Origin: Corynebacterium spheniscorum
GTDB lineage: Bacteria; Actinomycetota; Actinomycetes; Mycobacteriales; Mycobacteriaceae
NCBI RefSeq assembly: GCF_900113445.1
Contig: NZ_FOPJ01000017.1
Span: forward strand, 1-47,616
Length of the DNA stretch: 47,616 nucleotides
Direction: 5' to 3'
The position numbers and the translations under genes were made by a program. Positions 16,612 through 26,400 of the stretch are shown here, one piece after another (within the stretch, counting starts at the first letter, position 1; every line of letters starts with the position of its first letter). The notes beneath the pieces were generated by a model that made no database searches, was not told the origin of the DNA, and saw only the letters and a list, made by a program, of their open reading frames with translations.

Positions 16612-17557
16612 AAGCACCGCGTAGGAGCCGGCGATAGATATCGAGGCGATCGACTACGGAAAGTGCATCGCTGCGGTAGGCGCCGATGCTGCTAAGGGCT
16701 TGGAGGGAATCGCGGCAGAGCTCGCGGATGGCGGGGCCAGCGAGTTTTCCGCCTTGTGGGCAGCCCCAGCCGAGAGCCGCCATGGTGGTTTCGGTGACTT
16801 CATCGCCGAGCTCATCGCCGCTAAGACAGCTAAGCCCCAAGATGGTGGACCAGAAGGCGTCGATTCTGCGCGGCTCAGTTTCCAGCGGAAGCTGGCGACA
16901 AATTTTTTCTGCCTCTGGGGTGAGGGAGACATCGCGGCTTAAATCAATGGCTTGGAGTAGAGCCACGAAGTCGAAGAGGCGGGTGCGCTCGATAATGCGC
17001 CGGATATTGGGGACGGCGTGGGAGAGCACGCGGCGGATGGTGTCTTTGCCGGTGAGTCGCGCATTAATGATGCTGGGGTTGAAGTCGGCATCATCGAAGC
17101 CTCCGGAACCGCCCACGCAGAGTGCTTGGGGGGTGCCGGCATCGCGAGGATAGCTATCGATGGTTTCGATAGTGATTCGCCAGAGACCCCAGTGGTAGAG
17201 CAATTGTTGGCCGGGTTCGCCGAGGTAATCACGGATGCGGCGGGTGCGGTCGAGTTGTTCGCTTTCGGAATTGTCTTTGCCGGGTTGGGAAAAATACCAG
17301 GGTTCGGAGTCCTCGCCTTCGCCGGCGCCGGGGAGTTCGAAGCAGGTGTCGATGACGCGGTGGAGGTCATTGAGGTGCAGGTCAGCGTTGATTCCGATGT
17401 GGCGGTGGACCTCGCGGTCGGCCTGGAGATTAGAGCTACGGAGGATAACGGTGCTGCCTTGTTGGCTTTGAACCTGGCCGCGGTGGTGCTTTTGGGCAGC
17501 CCCAAGTGAGATCACGGGTGCTAACCCGGGTTCGGTGGGTACTGCATACTGAGGCAT
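16610..17557 (-). CDS. pRiA4b ORF-3-like family protein
   Basis: The 315-residue soluble protein resembles the plasmid pRiA4b ORF-3-like fold. VHRHIGINADLHLNDLHRVIDTCFEL matches the family's opening beta-strand and helix. LLYHWGLWRITIETI with a later CVGGSGG matches the conserved Y-x-[YH]-[DW]-[FG]-x-x-W segment and cysteine-glycine loop. The function of the family is unknown. The C-terminal 150 residues are helical and not recognised. A longer frame starts at 17761, but MPQYAVPTEP at 17557 has GGTAGG just upstream and removes a low-complexity N-terminus, so it is preferred. It appears to be a single-gene unit. Confidence 0.65.
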   Translation of the reverse strand: MPQYAVPTEPGLAPVISLGAAQKHHRGQVQSQQGSTVILRSSNLQADREVHRHIGINADLHLNDLHRVIDTCFELPGAGEGEDSEPWYFSQPGKDNSESEQLDRTRRIRDYLGEPGQQLLYHWGLWRITIETIDSYPRDAGTPQALCVGGSGGFDDADFNPSIINARLTGKDTIRRVLSHAVPNIRRIIERTRLFDFVALLQAIDLSRDVSLTPEAEKICRQLPLETEPRRIDAFWSTILGLSCLSGDELGDEVTETTMAALGWGCPQGGKLAGPAIRELCRDSLQALSSIGAYRSDALSVVDRLDIYRRLLRGA

Positions 17558-17627
17558 ACCTACCAGGGTAGCCAGATGTGCGGGCTCATGGCTATGCGGA
17601 AGCGAACAAGGCGCTAGCCTGAAGAGC

Positions 17628-17855
17628 ATGTTCAATTTTTTTAAGAAGAAAGAAGAGCCCTCCCGCCATGTGGCTGCGGAGCACACGAATTTGCCCCTGG
17701 ATGACTTTATGACGCGCTTGGTGGCCCAAGAGTTACCGGTATTGGATAGCGCGGATCGCAAGCGGATCTATGAGCTATTGCGCGAGTATGAGGGGCCCAT
17801 TATTAGCTCGCAGGAGCAATTACCGGAAGAAGTGCGCCAGATTATGGACCTTTAA
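17628..17855 (+). CDS. Small conserved-type hypothetical protein
   Basis: The 75-residue protein begins MFNFFKKKEEPSRHV and continues with an acidic, helix-rich sequence ending QLPEEVRQIMDL. No domain is recognised. It has no signal peptide or membrane segment; the basic, aromatic N-terminus could bind membrane or nucleic acid, which is speculation. It is divergent from the pRiA4b-like gene and followed directly by a perfect palindromic terminator, which supports it as a real transcription unit. Confidence 0.65.
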   Translation: MFNFFKKKEEPSRHVAAEHTNLPLDDFMTRLVAQELPVLDSADRKRIYELLREYEGPIISSQEQLPEEVRQIMDL

Positions 17856-17862
17856 AATGCAC

Positions 17863-17894
17863 AACACCCCTGTTGGGTACCCAACAGGGGTGTT
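17863..17894. terminator. Perfect 32-bp palindromic terminator
   Basis: AACACCCCTGTTGGG (from 17863) is followed immediately by its exact complement, centred on GGGTACCC. TTTCT follows on the plus strand. It separates the convergent 75-residue and 55-residue protein genes and likely serves both. Confidence 0.85.
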
Positions 17895-17955
17895 TCTCAG
17901 TTATACGTCTGAGAGAATTACTACTTAGACACCGGTGCCTAAGAGAGATTCGTGA

Positions 17956-18123
17956 TTACTTAGCGTAGCCACCGTGGATGGCGGAGGACAGCACGTTCTC
18001 CAGCTCAGCGAAGGCGTCTTCGGTGCGAACGTTACCGGCGATGGCACCCTTGAGGCCGAGGCCGAAGAGACCGTCGAAGTACTGAATGGCGAGGGTAACG
18101 AGATCCGTGATGAATTGCTGCAT
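17956..18123 (-). CDS. 55-residue small protein, possible mycomembrane/porin-like peptide
   Basis: The protein begins MQQFITDLVTLAIQYFDGLF, continues with GLGLKGAIAGN and ends AIHGGYAK. It has 55 residues, an amphipathic helix-prone N-terminal half, an acidic second half and no signal peptide. AGAAAGG lies nine bases before the ATG, a plausible promoter is present at 18179-18206, and a strong terminator follows. Corynebacterial outer-membrane porins PorA and PorH are also 45-60 residue proteins without signal peptides, so the class is suggested, but I see no clear sequence match to either. The larger overlapping frame in another phase (to 18206) is a shadow. Confidence 0.6.
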   Translation of the reverse strand: MQQFITDLVTLAIQYFDGLFGLGLKGAIAGNVRTEDAFAELENVLSSAIHGGYAK

Positions 18124-18178
18124 GTGTAAAAGCCTTTCTCTCTAGAGGGGCGAGGCGGCTGTGCCTCGACATGAACGA

Positions 18179-18206
18179 GTATTACAGATTGACAACGATA
18201 GACCAA
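18179..18206 (-). promoter_or_regulatory. Probable promoter of the 55-residue protein gene
   Basis: On the minus strand TTGGTC (18206-18201) and TAATAC (18184-18179) are 16 bases apart, a fair match to a housekeeping sigma promoter. A short hairpin CGAGGC/GCCTCG (18151-18168) lies in the leader between promoter and ribosome binding site. Confidence 0.5.
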
Positions 18207-18958
18207 CCCGTCGGACGAAAATCTCCGTCACACCAGCCCCACAAGGCCGATTTTTTCACCCTTGAGCGACCCTTTAACATAGCTCTGAGCAGGGTTTACG
18301 AGAGAAACTAAGGAGAAGCAGATAGCCCGAAAAATTCTTTTACCCCCAGGCGTAAATGGGCTCACTTTTCACCCCGTTGAGGGGGTAGCGAGTTTGTTTA
18401 AGCGCCGAAAGTTAGGCCTCAGGCGACTAAGGCAGGGCTGGAATCAGATTGGCACTTAAATCAACTATCTGAGAAGTACCTTAGCGTAAAAGTCTCTTAT
18501 CGCCAAGTCCCCACCGAGCGTTTCATGTATGTGAGATAACACACACTACGAAGCGATTAAGCCAAGCTCCAGGAAGAAACGGAAAAGTACCCAGAGAATG
18601 CTTCGGCAGGTCAGAGGCACTTTGGCGGTGCGAGGCACCGCCGGACTACTCGCGCCAAGGAAGAAAGAGCGTCGTCTGCGGTAGGCCCGCACCGAACCTC
18701 AGCCGGAGGGAATAACCGTGGGCCCTCGGGTCTCGGGGGAGGCTTAAGCCCTGGGAAACGGGCACTACCCCTGAAGCAGGGAAAACAGCAAGAACTTGCC
18801 GAGAATCACGTGGGAATCGGGCATAACCGGGCATTGGTATGGCGATTGTGGAGTAGGCTGTGACGCTGAGAGGGCTGCATAGCCAATGCCTTATATAGAG
18901 GTGTCTTGAAGCCTTCAGACTGCGCCCACAGATCACCGAAGAGACAGAAGAAACGGGA
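18207..18958. other. Gene-poor 0.75-kb stretch upstream of dprE1
   Basis: No convincing open reading frame was found on either strand. The left part is AT-richer and contains the promoter side of the 55-residue protein gene and a TACCCC/GGGGTA inverted repeat near 18341-18390. The right part contains strong short hairpins and a possible transposon remnant (annotated separately). TATATAGAG near 18890 could be the -10 region of dprE1. Confidence 0.6.
18624..18830 (+). mobile_element. Possible decayed 3' end of an IS200/IS605-family tnpB with structured RNA region
   Basis: Frame 18716-18826 reads PWALGSRGRLKPWETG, then TTPEAGKTAR, then CRESRGNRA and a stop. This resembles the low-complexity tails of actinobacterial TnpB proteins, as I remember them. 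It is cut off upstream by an in-frame TAA at 18713. The same stretch is rich in hairpins: GGCGGTGC-GAG-GCACCGCC (18624-18642) and CCCTG-AAG-CAGGG near 18769-18781. The 3' part of tnpB also encodes the omega guide RNA, which would explain the structure. No RuvC or zinc-ribbon coding part and no element ends were found. An unrelated structured RNA is the main alternative. Confidence 0.3.
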
Positions 18959-20374
18959 ATGGAACTCCAGACCACCGAAAAGTCTTTGACCGGTTGGGGT
19001 CGTACCGCCCCCACCACCGCACATGTCCTGCCAGCTAATGACGTGGAAAGCGTCATTGAGGCGGTCAAGCGGGTTGCCGATGAAAATTCTGAGAAGCCAG
19101 CCCACCTACGCCGCGGCATTATTGCGCGCGGAATGGGGCGCTCCTATGGCGACCCAGCGCAAAACGGCGGCGGCATTGTGGTTGATATGCAGCCACTGAA
19201 CCGGATTCATTCCATTGATCCAGATAGCGCCATCGTCGATGTTGATGGTGGCGTGACCCTGGATCAACTGATGAAAGCCGCACTGCCCTATGGCTTGTGG
19301 GTGCCGGTGCTGCCGGGAACCCGCCAAGTAACCATTGGTGGGGCGATTGGGCCGGATATTCACGGCAAGAACCACCACTCCGCCGGCTCCTTTGGTGACC
19401 ATGTGGTGTCCATGGAACTGCTGGTTGCAGATGGTCGAGTGCTGCACCTGGAACCGGAGGGTTCCGCGGATGATCCCGAAGGTGAGCTCTTCTGGGCCAC
19501 CGTGGGTGGTATGGGTTTGACCGGAATTATTCTGCGCGCGCAGATCAAGATGACGCGCACCGAAACGGCGTACTTCATTGCCGATGGTGACCTCACCGCG
19601 AACCTAGATGAGACGGTGGAATTCCACTCGGACGGTTCGGAAGCGAACTACACCTACTCTTCTGCCTGGTTTGATGCGATCTCTCCGGAACCGAAGCTGG
19701 GACGCGCCGCGATTTCGCGTGGTTCCCTGGCGACCTTAGATCAGCTGCAGGAATTGGCGCCGAAATTGGCGAAGGATCCGCTAAAGTTCAATGCCCCGCA
19801 GCTGGTGACCGTTCCGGATATTTTCCCCAGCTTCACCATGAATAAGCTCTCCATGATTGCGATTGGGGAATTGTGGTGGCTGAAGTCCGGCACCTACCGC
19901 AACCAAGTGCAGAACCTCACGCAGTTCTACCAACCCCTGGACCTGATTGGGGAATGGAACCGCGGCTATGGCAAGCGAGGATTCTTGCAATACCAATTCG
20001 TGGTGCCGCGGGAAGCAGTGGAGCCCTTCAAGCAGATCGTGCGCGATATTCAAGCATCTGGGCACTATTCGGCACTGAATGTGTTCAAGCTTTTCGGTGA
20101 AGGTAACCGTGCGCCGCTTTCCTACCCGATGCCGGGCTGGAATGTGTGCGTGGACTTCCCGATCAAGCCAGGGCTAAATAAGTTCCTCGATGAGCTGGAT
20201 GATCGAGTGATGGAGTTTGGTGGTCGCCTGTATTTGGCGAAGGAATCACGTACCTCCGCAGAGAAATTCCACCAGATGTATCCCGGTATGGCCGGTTGGT
20301 TGAAGACCCGGAATGAAATTGACCCGAACGGGGTCTTTGCCTCCGATATGTCGCGTCGCTTGGAATTGCACTAG
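18959..20374 (+). CDS. dprE1: Decaprenylphosphoryl-beta-D-ribose 2'-oxidase DprE1
   Basis: The 471-residue FAD enzyme oxidises decaprenyl-phospho-ribose at C2', the first half of the epimerisation that gives the arabinose donor DPA. The N-terminal FAD domain has [37 protein letters not shown] and a conserved FAD-domain layout. The C-terminal substrate domain contains [10 protein letters not shown] with Cys397. This is the counterpart of the mycobacterial cysteine (Cys387) attacked by benzothiazinones, so the target residue is intact. The ribosome binding site (AGAAGAA) is modest. dprE2 follows after 50 bases. Confidence 0.95.
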   Translation: MELQTTEKSLTGWGRTAPTTAHVLPANDVESVIEAVKRVADENSEKPAHLRRGIIARGMGRSYGDPAQNGGGIVVDMQPLNRIHSIDPDSAIVDVDGGVTLDQLMKAALPYGLWVPVLPGTRQVTIGGAIGPDIHGKNHHSAGSFGDHVVSMELLVADGRVLHLEPEGSADDPEGELFWATVGGMGLTGIILRAQIKMTRTETAYFIADGDLTANLDETVEFHSDGSEANYTYSSAWFDAISPEPKLGRAAISRGSLATLDQLQELAPKLAKDPLKFNAPQLVTVPDIFPSFTMNKLSMIAIGELWWLKSGTYRNQVQNLTQFYQPLDLIGEWNRGYGKRGFLQYQFVVPREAVEPFKQIVRDIQASGHYSALNVFKLFGEGNRAPLSYPMPGWNVCVDFPIKPGLNKFLDELDDRVMEFGGRLYLAKESRTSAEKFHQMYPGMAGWLKTRNEIDPNGVFASDMSRRLELH

Positions 20375-20424
20375 CGCGCTTGGCACCTAATCATCTGCTT
20401 CTAAGAAAGGTCTGGATTTAAAAG

Positions 20425-21186
20425 ATGTTGAATGCAGTGGGCCAAGCCCAAAACCTGCTTCTGCTTGGCGGCACCAGCGAAATTGGTGTGGCCATTATTA
20501 AAGAATTCCTCTCCCGCGGCCCGGCGCGCGTGGTGTTGGCCGCGCGGGCGGAATCCCCACGGGTGGAAGGTGCCGTGGCGGAATTGAAGGCAGCCGGTGC
20601 TTCTGAGGTGGAGGTCCTGGACTTTGATGCCATGGATTGTGACTCGCACCCGGAGGTCATTGAGAAGGCCTATGCCAAGGGCGATATTGATGTTGCGGTG
20701 GTGGCCTTTGGTTCCCTGGGGGATCAAGAAGAGCTGTGGCAAAACCACGCTAAGGCGGTGGCTTCCGCGCAGGTGAACTACACCGGCGCGGTGTCTGTTG
20801 GTGTGCTTTTGGGCCAGCGGATGCGCGCCCAGGGCCATGGCACGATTGTGGCGTTGAGCTCGGTTGCGGGCATGCGGGTGCGGCGCTCGAACTTTGTGTA
20901 TGGCGCCTCGAAGGCCGGGTTGGATGCCTTCTACCTGAACCTGGGTGAAGCATTGCGTGATTCTGGTGCGAAGGTGCTGGTGGTTCGCCCCGGACAGGTG
21001 CGTACCAAGATGAGCGCGGATGTGGATGAAGCGCCGTTGACGGTGAATAAGGAAGATGTTGCGGAAGCAACGGTGAAGGCCGTGCTTGATGGCAAGGATT
21101 CCATCTTTGTGCACCCGGCTTTCCAGGCGGTGACGGCGGTATTTAATGTGATTCCGCAGGCGATCTTCCGGAAGTTGCCCTTCTAG
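20425..21186 (+). CDS. dprE2: Decaprenylphospho-2-keto-ribose reductase DprE2
   Basis: The 253-residue short-chain dehydrogenase has the nucleotide-binding [15 protein letters not shown], catalytic serine in LSSVAGM and YGASK as the Tyr-x-x-x-Lys motif. It reduces the DprE1 keto product to decaprenyl-phospho-arabinose. AGAAAGG precedes the ATG. The dprE1-dprE2 unit is closed by a hairpin at 21236-21262. Confidence 0.94.
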   Translation: MLNAVGQAQNLLLLGGTSEIGVAIIKEFLSRGPARVVLAARAESPRVEGAVAELKAAGASEVEVLDFDAMDCDSHPEVIEKAYAKGDIDVAVVAFGSLGDQEELWQNHAKAVASAQVNYTGAVSVGVLLGQRMRAQGHGTIVALSSVAGMRVRRSNFVYGASKAGLDAFYLNLGEALRDSGAKVLVVRPGQVRTKMSADVDEAPLTVNKEDVAEATVKAVLDGKDSIFVHPAFQAVTAVFNVIPQAIFRKLPF

Positions 21187-21235
21187 TTGGTGTGTTGTGG
21201 GGGTTGGCGGGTTCGTTTAGCGGTTTGGGAGGGGG

Positions 21236-21262
21236 CCTTGGGCAGGTGTTTTATGCCCAAGG
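21236..21262 (+). terminator. Hairpin after dprE1-dprE2
   Basis: CCTTGGGCA pairs with TGCCCAAGG around a 9-nt loop containing TTTT. It is the strongest structure in the 213-base gap before aftA and suggests aftA-emb has its own promoter. The rest of the gap shows only a short GGCC-rich repeat. Confidence 0.5.
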
Positions 21263-21399
21263 TGTCCTCGCTAAGGCCTGGGTGGGGCCTAGTAATCCGC
21301 TGAGAAATGTGAGCGCCGGTGGCCTGCAGCAGGGAGAATGGCTAAAGCCATAGCGACCCTTCCTGTGGCTGGAGGGGCAGATGTGGAACACTTAAGGGC

Positions 21400-23469
21400 A
21401 TGTCTCACACTGAGGTGCAGGTGCGCCCTCGGCAAACGCAGGCTCGTACGCCCACGTCCCTTGCGCGCACCCTGATAGCCATGCTCGCCGCCACCCTAGG
21501 CGGTGCGCTTTTGACCCTGGGTTGCTGGTTAATCCTCAAGCACACCCACTTTCCGGCCTTTAATACGTCGCAGGTCTCCCGCGCACTGGCCACCTTCGGC
21601 AGCGCCGCGGTGGTCGCAGTGGTCGCCCTGCTTTTGGCATGGGCGCAGCTACACCCCCAGATTCCCATGTGGCGCCGGGTCTTAACGTATGCGGCAGCAT
21701 ATCTATCCCCCGCAGCGCTGGTGGTTTCTTCCACCGCGATCCCCTTGGCCGCCACTCGGCTTTATCTCGATGGCGTTCAAGTGGACCAGGGTTTTCGCAC
21801 CCAGTTCTTATCCCGCATGGCAACCACCTGGAAGCCAGTGGATATGGCCTACGCCGATATTCCCACCTACTACCCCGTGGGCTGGTTCTGGGGTGGCGGC
21901 AGGCTCGCGCAGCTTCTGGGTATCCCCGGCTGGGAGGTTTTCCAGCCCTGGGCTTTGGTGAGTATCGCCGCAGCAGCATGCTTATTAGTACCGGTGTGGC
22001 AGCGGCTTACGGGATCTTTGGCGCTGGGTACCGCCATTGCCCTCATTGAGATTGCGGTGGTGTTAGTGACCACCCCGGAAGAACCCTATGCCGCCATTGT
22101 TGCGCTGGGTGCACCGGCAGCTACCGTGCTGGCGGGCCGCGCGATGCGGGGTTCGCTTCATGCGATGCTGGCGGTGGCTATTTTCTTAGGCGTCTCGGCC
22201 TCTATGTACACGCTGTTTACCGGTGCGATTGCGCTGAGCGTAGTGGTGATTGCCTTTGTGGTCGCCTTCGAGCGGCCGGCTGTTCCGGTTGGTTCTGAGC
22301 ATGCGGGCCGCGGGGGGCGCAGCGGTTTCCACTTCGCCCCCATCGCGCGCTTGGTGATTGTGGGGCTTAGCTCCATGCTGATCGCGGCGGTTGCCTGGGG
22401 TCCGTATTTCCTAGCGATCGTGCGCGGCGCCCCGCATTCCGGTGCCACCGCCATGCACTACCTACCCGCCGAAGGCACCGAAGTGCCGGTCCCCTTCTTA
22501 GCTGCATCCGTGATTGGGGCACTTAGTCTCATTGGGTTGATCTACCTAGTGGTGCGCATCCGCGAAGCTGATGTGCGGGCCATGGCGGTCGGGCTGATCG
22601 TGTTCTACACCTGGATCCTAGGCTCCATGCTGGTGACACTTAGCGGGCGCACCTTATTGGGATTCCGCCTGGATGTGTTGGTGGTTCTGCAGCTTAGCGT
22701 TGCCGGTGCTTTAGGTATTGGATGGTTACGCCGCGATGGCATTCAGCGCTGGTACCCGCACACCTTAAGCACCGAAATGAGCCGCAGCCTCACCCTCGCA
22801 CTCACCGTGGTGTTAGCGCTCGCAGGGCTGCATTATGTGCAAGATATTCCGCGCAAGAACCAATACAGCATTGATTTGGCTTACTCCGGGACCGATGGTT
22901 TCGGGGAACGCGCGGATCGCTTCAGCGCGGATGCCGGGAAATACCATGCTGCGATTGATGAATTCATCCAATCCCATGGCCATGTACCCACTGAGACAGT
23001 GGTGCTCTGCGATGAAGCCAACTTCATGGTGTATCACCCCTACCTGGCTTTCCAGGCTTTCACCAGCCACTATGCCAACCCCTTGGGTGAGTTCGGGCAA
23101 CGCAATGAGCAGCTAGAACAGTGGGCGCAGGATTCTTGGGGGCCCTTGAATACCCCAGAAAAACTCACCGCCGCCTTTGAGGATGCCCCCTGGCGCGCCC
23201 CCCAGGCGTTTGTGTTGCGCGGTAATGCCTATGACGCGAAGGCCGGGTGGAAATTCCACGTGGCGGAGGATATTTACCCCAGTGACCCGAATGTGCGTTT
23301 CCGCGGGTTGTACTTCAACCCCGCCGCTTTTATGGGGGATACTCAACCTTCGGCAGCGGAAAAACCGAAGCTGAACGATGAGGATATTTCCGCCCATGTG
23401 GTGAAGTCCGATGGGTTGTGGAATGTTGCTCAGGTAGGACCTTTCGTGGTGGTGGTCCGTGCCGAGTAA
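21400..23469 (+). CDS. aftA: Galactan 5-O-arabinofuranosyltransferase AftA
   Basis: The 689-residue GT-C enzyme transfers the first arabinofuranose from decaprenyl-phospho-arabinose onto galactan outside the membrane. It has about a dozen hydrophobic segments, an early extracellular loop with YLDGVQVDQGFRTQFLSRM (about residues 123-141) holding the catalytic aspartate, and PTYYPVGWFWGGGR. The hydrophilic C-terminal domain begins around residue 480. Length and order match the AftA family. Its end overlaps the start of emb. Confidence 0.93.
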   Translation: MSHTEVQVRPRQTQARTPTSLARTLIAMLAATLGGALLTLGCWLILKHTHFPAFNTSQVSRALATFGSAAVVAVVALLLAWAQLHPQIPMWRRVLTYAAAYLSPAALVVSSTAIPLAATRLYLDGVQVDQGFRTQFLSRMATTWKPVDMAYADIPTYYPVGWFWGGGRLAQLLGIPGWEVFQPWALVSIAAAACLLVPVWQRLTGSLALGTAIALIEIAVVLVTTPEEPYAAIVALGAPAATVLAGRAMRGSLHAMLAVAIFLGVSASMYTLFTGAIALSVVVIAFVVAFERPAVPVGSEHAGRGGRSGFHFAPIARLVIVGLSSMLIAAVAWGPYFLAIVRGAPHSGATAMHYLPAEGTEVPVPFLAASVIGALSLIGLIYLVVRIREADVRAMAVGLIVFYTWILGSMLVTLSGRTLLGFRLDVLVVLQLSVAGALGIGWLRRDGIQRWYPHTLSTEMSRSLTLALTVVLALAGLHYVQDIPRKNQYSIDLAYSGTDGFGERADRFSADAGKYHAAIDEFIQSHGHVPTETVVLCDEANFMVYHPYLAFQAFTSHYANPLGEFGQRNEQLEQWAQDSWGPLNTPEKLTAAFEDAPWRAPQAFVLRGNAYDAKAGWKFHVAEDIYPSDPNVRFRGLYFNPAAFMGDTQPSAAEKPKLNDEDISAHVVKSDGLWNVAQVGPFVVVVRAE

Positions 23470-26400
23470 GAATCAGCCGGCCGCTAGCATGAAGCCGCCC
23501 ACCACGAATCTTAAGAACCCACCTCATCCTCAGGACCGTGACCAGCGCATGAGCTCCCCCAGCACCACGTCAATGAATTCCGCGAAACTTGGCGCCATCA
23601 TTAGCGGCGCCATTGGTTTCCTGCTTTTTATTGCCACCCCCTTTATGCCGGTGCAGCAAACCCAATCCTCCTTTAACTGGCCCCAAAACCAGAACCTGGA
23701 GTCGATTAATGCGCCACTGATGTCTTATGCGCCGGACCGCCTAGAGGTGGAGCTGCCGCTAGCGAGCACCCGATACCTGCGCGAGGGCGAAAACATGGTG
23801 TTGGGGACCTTGCCACCGGATTCCACCGAAGCCACCCAACGTGGCATGTTCCTGCGCACTACCGACAATGGCCTGGACATTATTTTGCGCGGCAAGGTGC
23901 CCTTCCAAATCCCGAAAGACACCATTGCCAAGGCCCCCAAAGACGCTGTCCTCTCCCTTCATCTCACTGATGAAGAAACCACTATCGCACTATCCGGAAC
24001 GGATTATCGCGATAGCGAAGACGAAGATATGCGCCCACAAATCACCGGCATCTACACCGAATTAGATGACACCCCCGCCAATGCGCAGGCATTAAGCGAC
24101 TTGGGGATGAAGGTGCATGTGGATATTAACTCCCGCTTTAGCTCCTCCCCGAGCATCGCGAAGTTCTTAAGCATGGGCCTGGGTGTGCTCTCGCTGATTA
24201 TTTCGCTGATCTGCCTGCACCGCCTGGATATTTTAGACCGCGCGCGCCCGCGCCCCTTATTGCCAAAGAATTGGTGGCGCCCCCGCCCGCTGGATGGAAT
24301 TGTGGGCGCAGTGCTGCTGTATTGGCATGTCTTCGGCGCTAATACTTCCGATGATGGCTTCTTGCTCACCATGGCCCGTGCTTCCCGCGAAGCCGGCTAT
24401 ATGGCGAACTACTACCGCTGGTATGGCGTACCCGAATCCCCCTTCGGCGCGCCCTACTATGACCTGCTCGCCCTCATGACCCATGTCAGCACCGCATCCA
24501 TTTGGATGCGTTTACCGGCACTGATCTCTGGACTTGCTATTTGGTTCCTGCTGTCACGGGCAGCACTGCCCCGCCTCGGCGCGCTGGTGGCGCAACGCCG
24601 TACCGCGAATTGGACCGCAGCGTTTGTGTTCCTCGCCTTCTGGTTGCCCTTTAATAACGGCACCCGCCCAGAACCCATTATCGCCCTCGGTGCCCTGACC
24701 ACCTGGCTGTGCTTCGAACGCGCCATTGTTAGCTCGCGGCTGCTTCCTGCCGCCATTGGCGTGATTATCGCGACCATCTCTTTGGGTGCTGGGCCTACCG
24801 GGTTGATGGCCGTAGCTGCGCTGCTGGTGGCACTTCCTGCCCTGGTGCGCATCGTTTATCTGCGGCTACCGCTTTTAGGTGCGGATCCCGCAACCGCCTC
24901 CAAGGGTGAGATTGCGCGCGCCACCTGCGCCCAAATTTTCCCCTTCCTGCCTGCTGGTACCGCCATTTTGATTGCTGTGTTCGGTGATCAAACCCTGGCC
25001 ACGGTGCTGGAATCCATCCGCGTGCGCGCAGAGAAGGGTCCCGCCTTAAGTTGGTACGACGAGTGGGTTCGCTACCAATCCTTATTGCAGCTGTCCGTCG
25101 ATGGTTCCATGACCCGCCGCTTCGCGGTGCTGCTACTCATGGTCAGCCTGGTGTTGGTGATTGCCGCCATGATCCGCAATGGCAAGGTACCCGGCGCTAG
25201 CCGCGGACCCAGCCACCGCCTGGTGTTCATCATCTTCGGAACCATGTTCTTCATGATGTTCACCCCCACCAAGTGGACCCACCACTTCGGTGTTTATGCC
25301 GGCATCGCTGGTGCCATCGCCGCGCTCGCCGCAGTCGCACTAGCCACCATCACGGTGCGTTCGGTACGTTCGCGGATCTTCTTTATCGGCGGCATGCTCT
25401 TCCTCTTCGCCATTGGTCTCGCCGGCATGAATGGTTGGTGGTATGTGTCCAGCTATGGGGTGCCCTGGTGGGATAAGTCCGTGCAATACCGCGGCATTGA
25501 GGCCTCCACCGTCATGCTGGGGATCACCCTCATCGTGCTGGCAATCGGTGCGGTTTACGCCTTCCGCGCTGATTTCAAAGCCACCCGTAAAGATGCCCCC
25601 AGCTTGGAAGAAACCGCTGCAGAAGAAGCTGCCGCCGCTGGTGCCCCGGTGCATTCGCATGCCTCCGATAAGCGCATGCAAGAACTCAACCAAAGTCGCC
25701 GCGCGGGCATTATTGCCCGCCGTGGGCTGACCACCAGCGGCAAGGAGAAGGTCACAGCACTAACTACTTCCCCGCTGGCGGTATCGGCTGCGTTGATTGT
25801 GGTCTTCTCCATGCTGAGCTTGGGTAAGGGCTTTATTGCGCAGTACCCGGCCTATTCCATTGGACTAGGTAATCTACGTTCCCTAGCTGGGGATTCCTGC
25901 GAGTTGGCTTCTGATGTGTTGGCGGAAACCAACTCGAATGATTCCTTCCTCACCCCGGTGAAAGGCAACCTGGCGGACTCCATTGATGATGGAGATTCGG
26001 TGAACTTCAGCGCCCAAAATATTCCGCAGAGCATTAGCGCCGAATATGAAAAGGACACCGCTCCCGGCGCGCTCGCGGACTCCGTGGGCCCCGGCGGTAG
26101 TGAAGAAGCGACCGGCCAAGCCACCGGTGTTACCGGCGGTACCCGCACTGAGGTGGGCGTTAATGGTTCCACCGCGCGGCTGCCCTTCGGGTTGGATTAC
26201 ACCCGCGTCCCTGTGATTGGTTCTTGGCAGGATAGTGCCGAACAATATGCGGCACGCATTACCACGCAGTGGTATCGCCTACCGGAAGAAAACTCCCCGG
26301 AGCAGCCGCTGATTGTGGTGTCGGCTGCTGGTCGGATTGAGCACCACGATATTAATGGTGTGAAACAAGAAGGCCAGAAGCTGCGCTTGGAGTACGCGCA

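Noticed and set aside
18207..18958. RNase P RNA, tmRNA, 6C RNA or group II intron in the gene-poor stretch
   Set aside because: None of the conserved sequences I know for these RNAs (such as GAGGAAAGTCC of RNase P RNA or a group II domain V) is present on either strand.
18646..19119. Minus-strand 157-codon frame over the dprE1 start
   Set aside because: It runs antisense through the well-supported dprE1 N-terminus and the structured region, with no recognisable domain.
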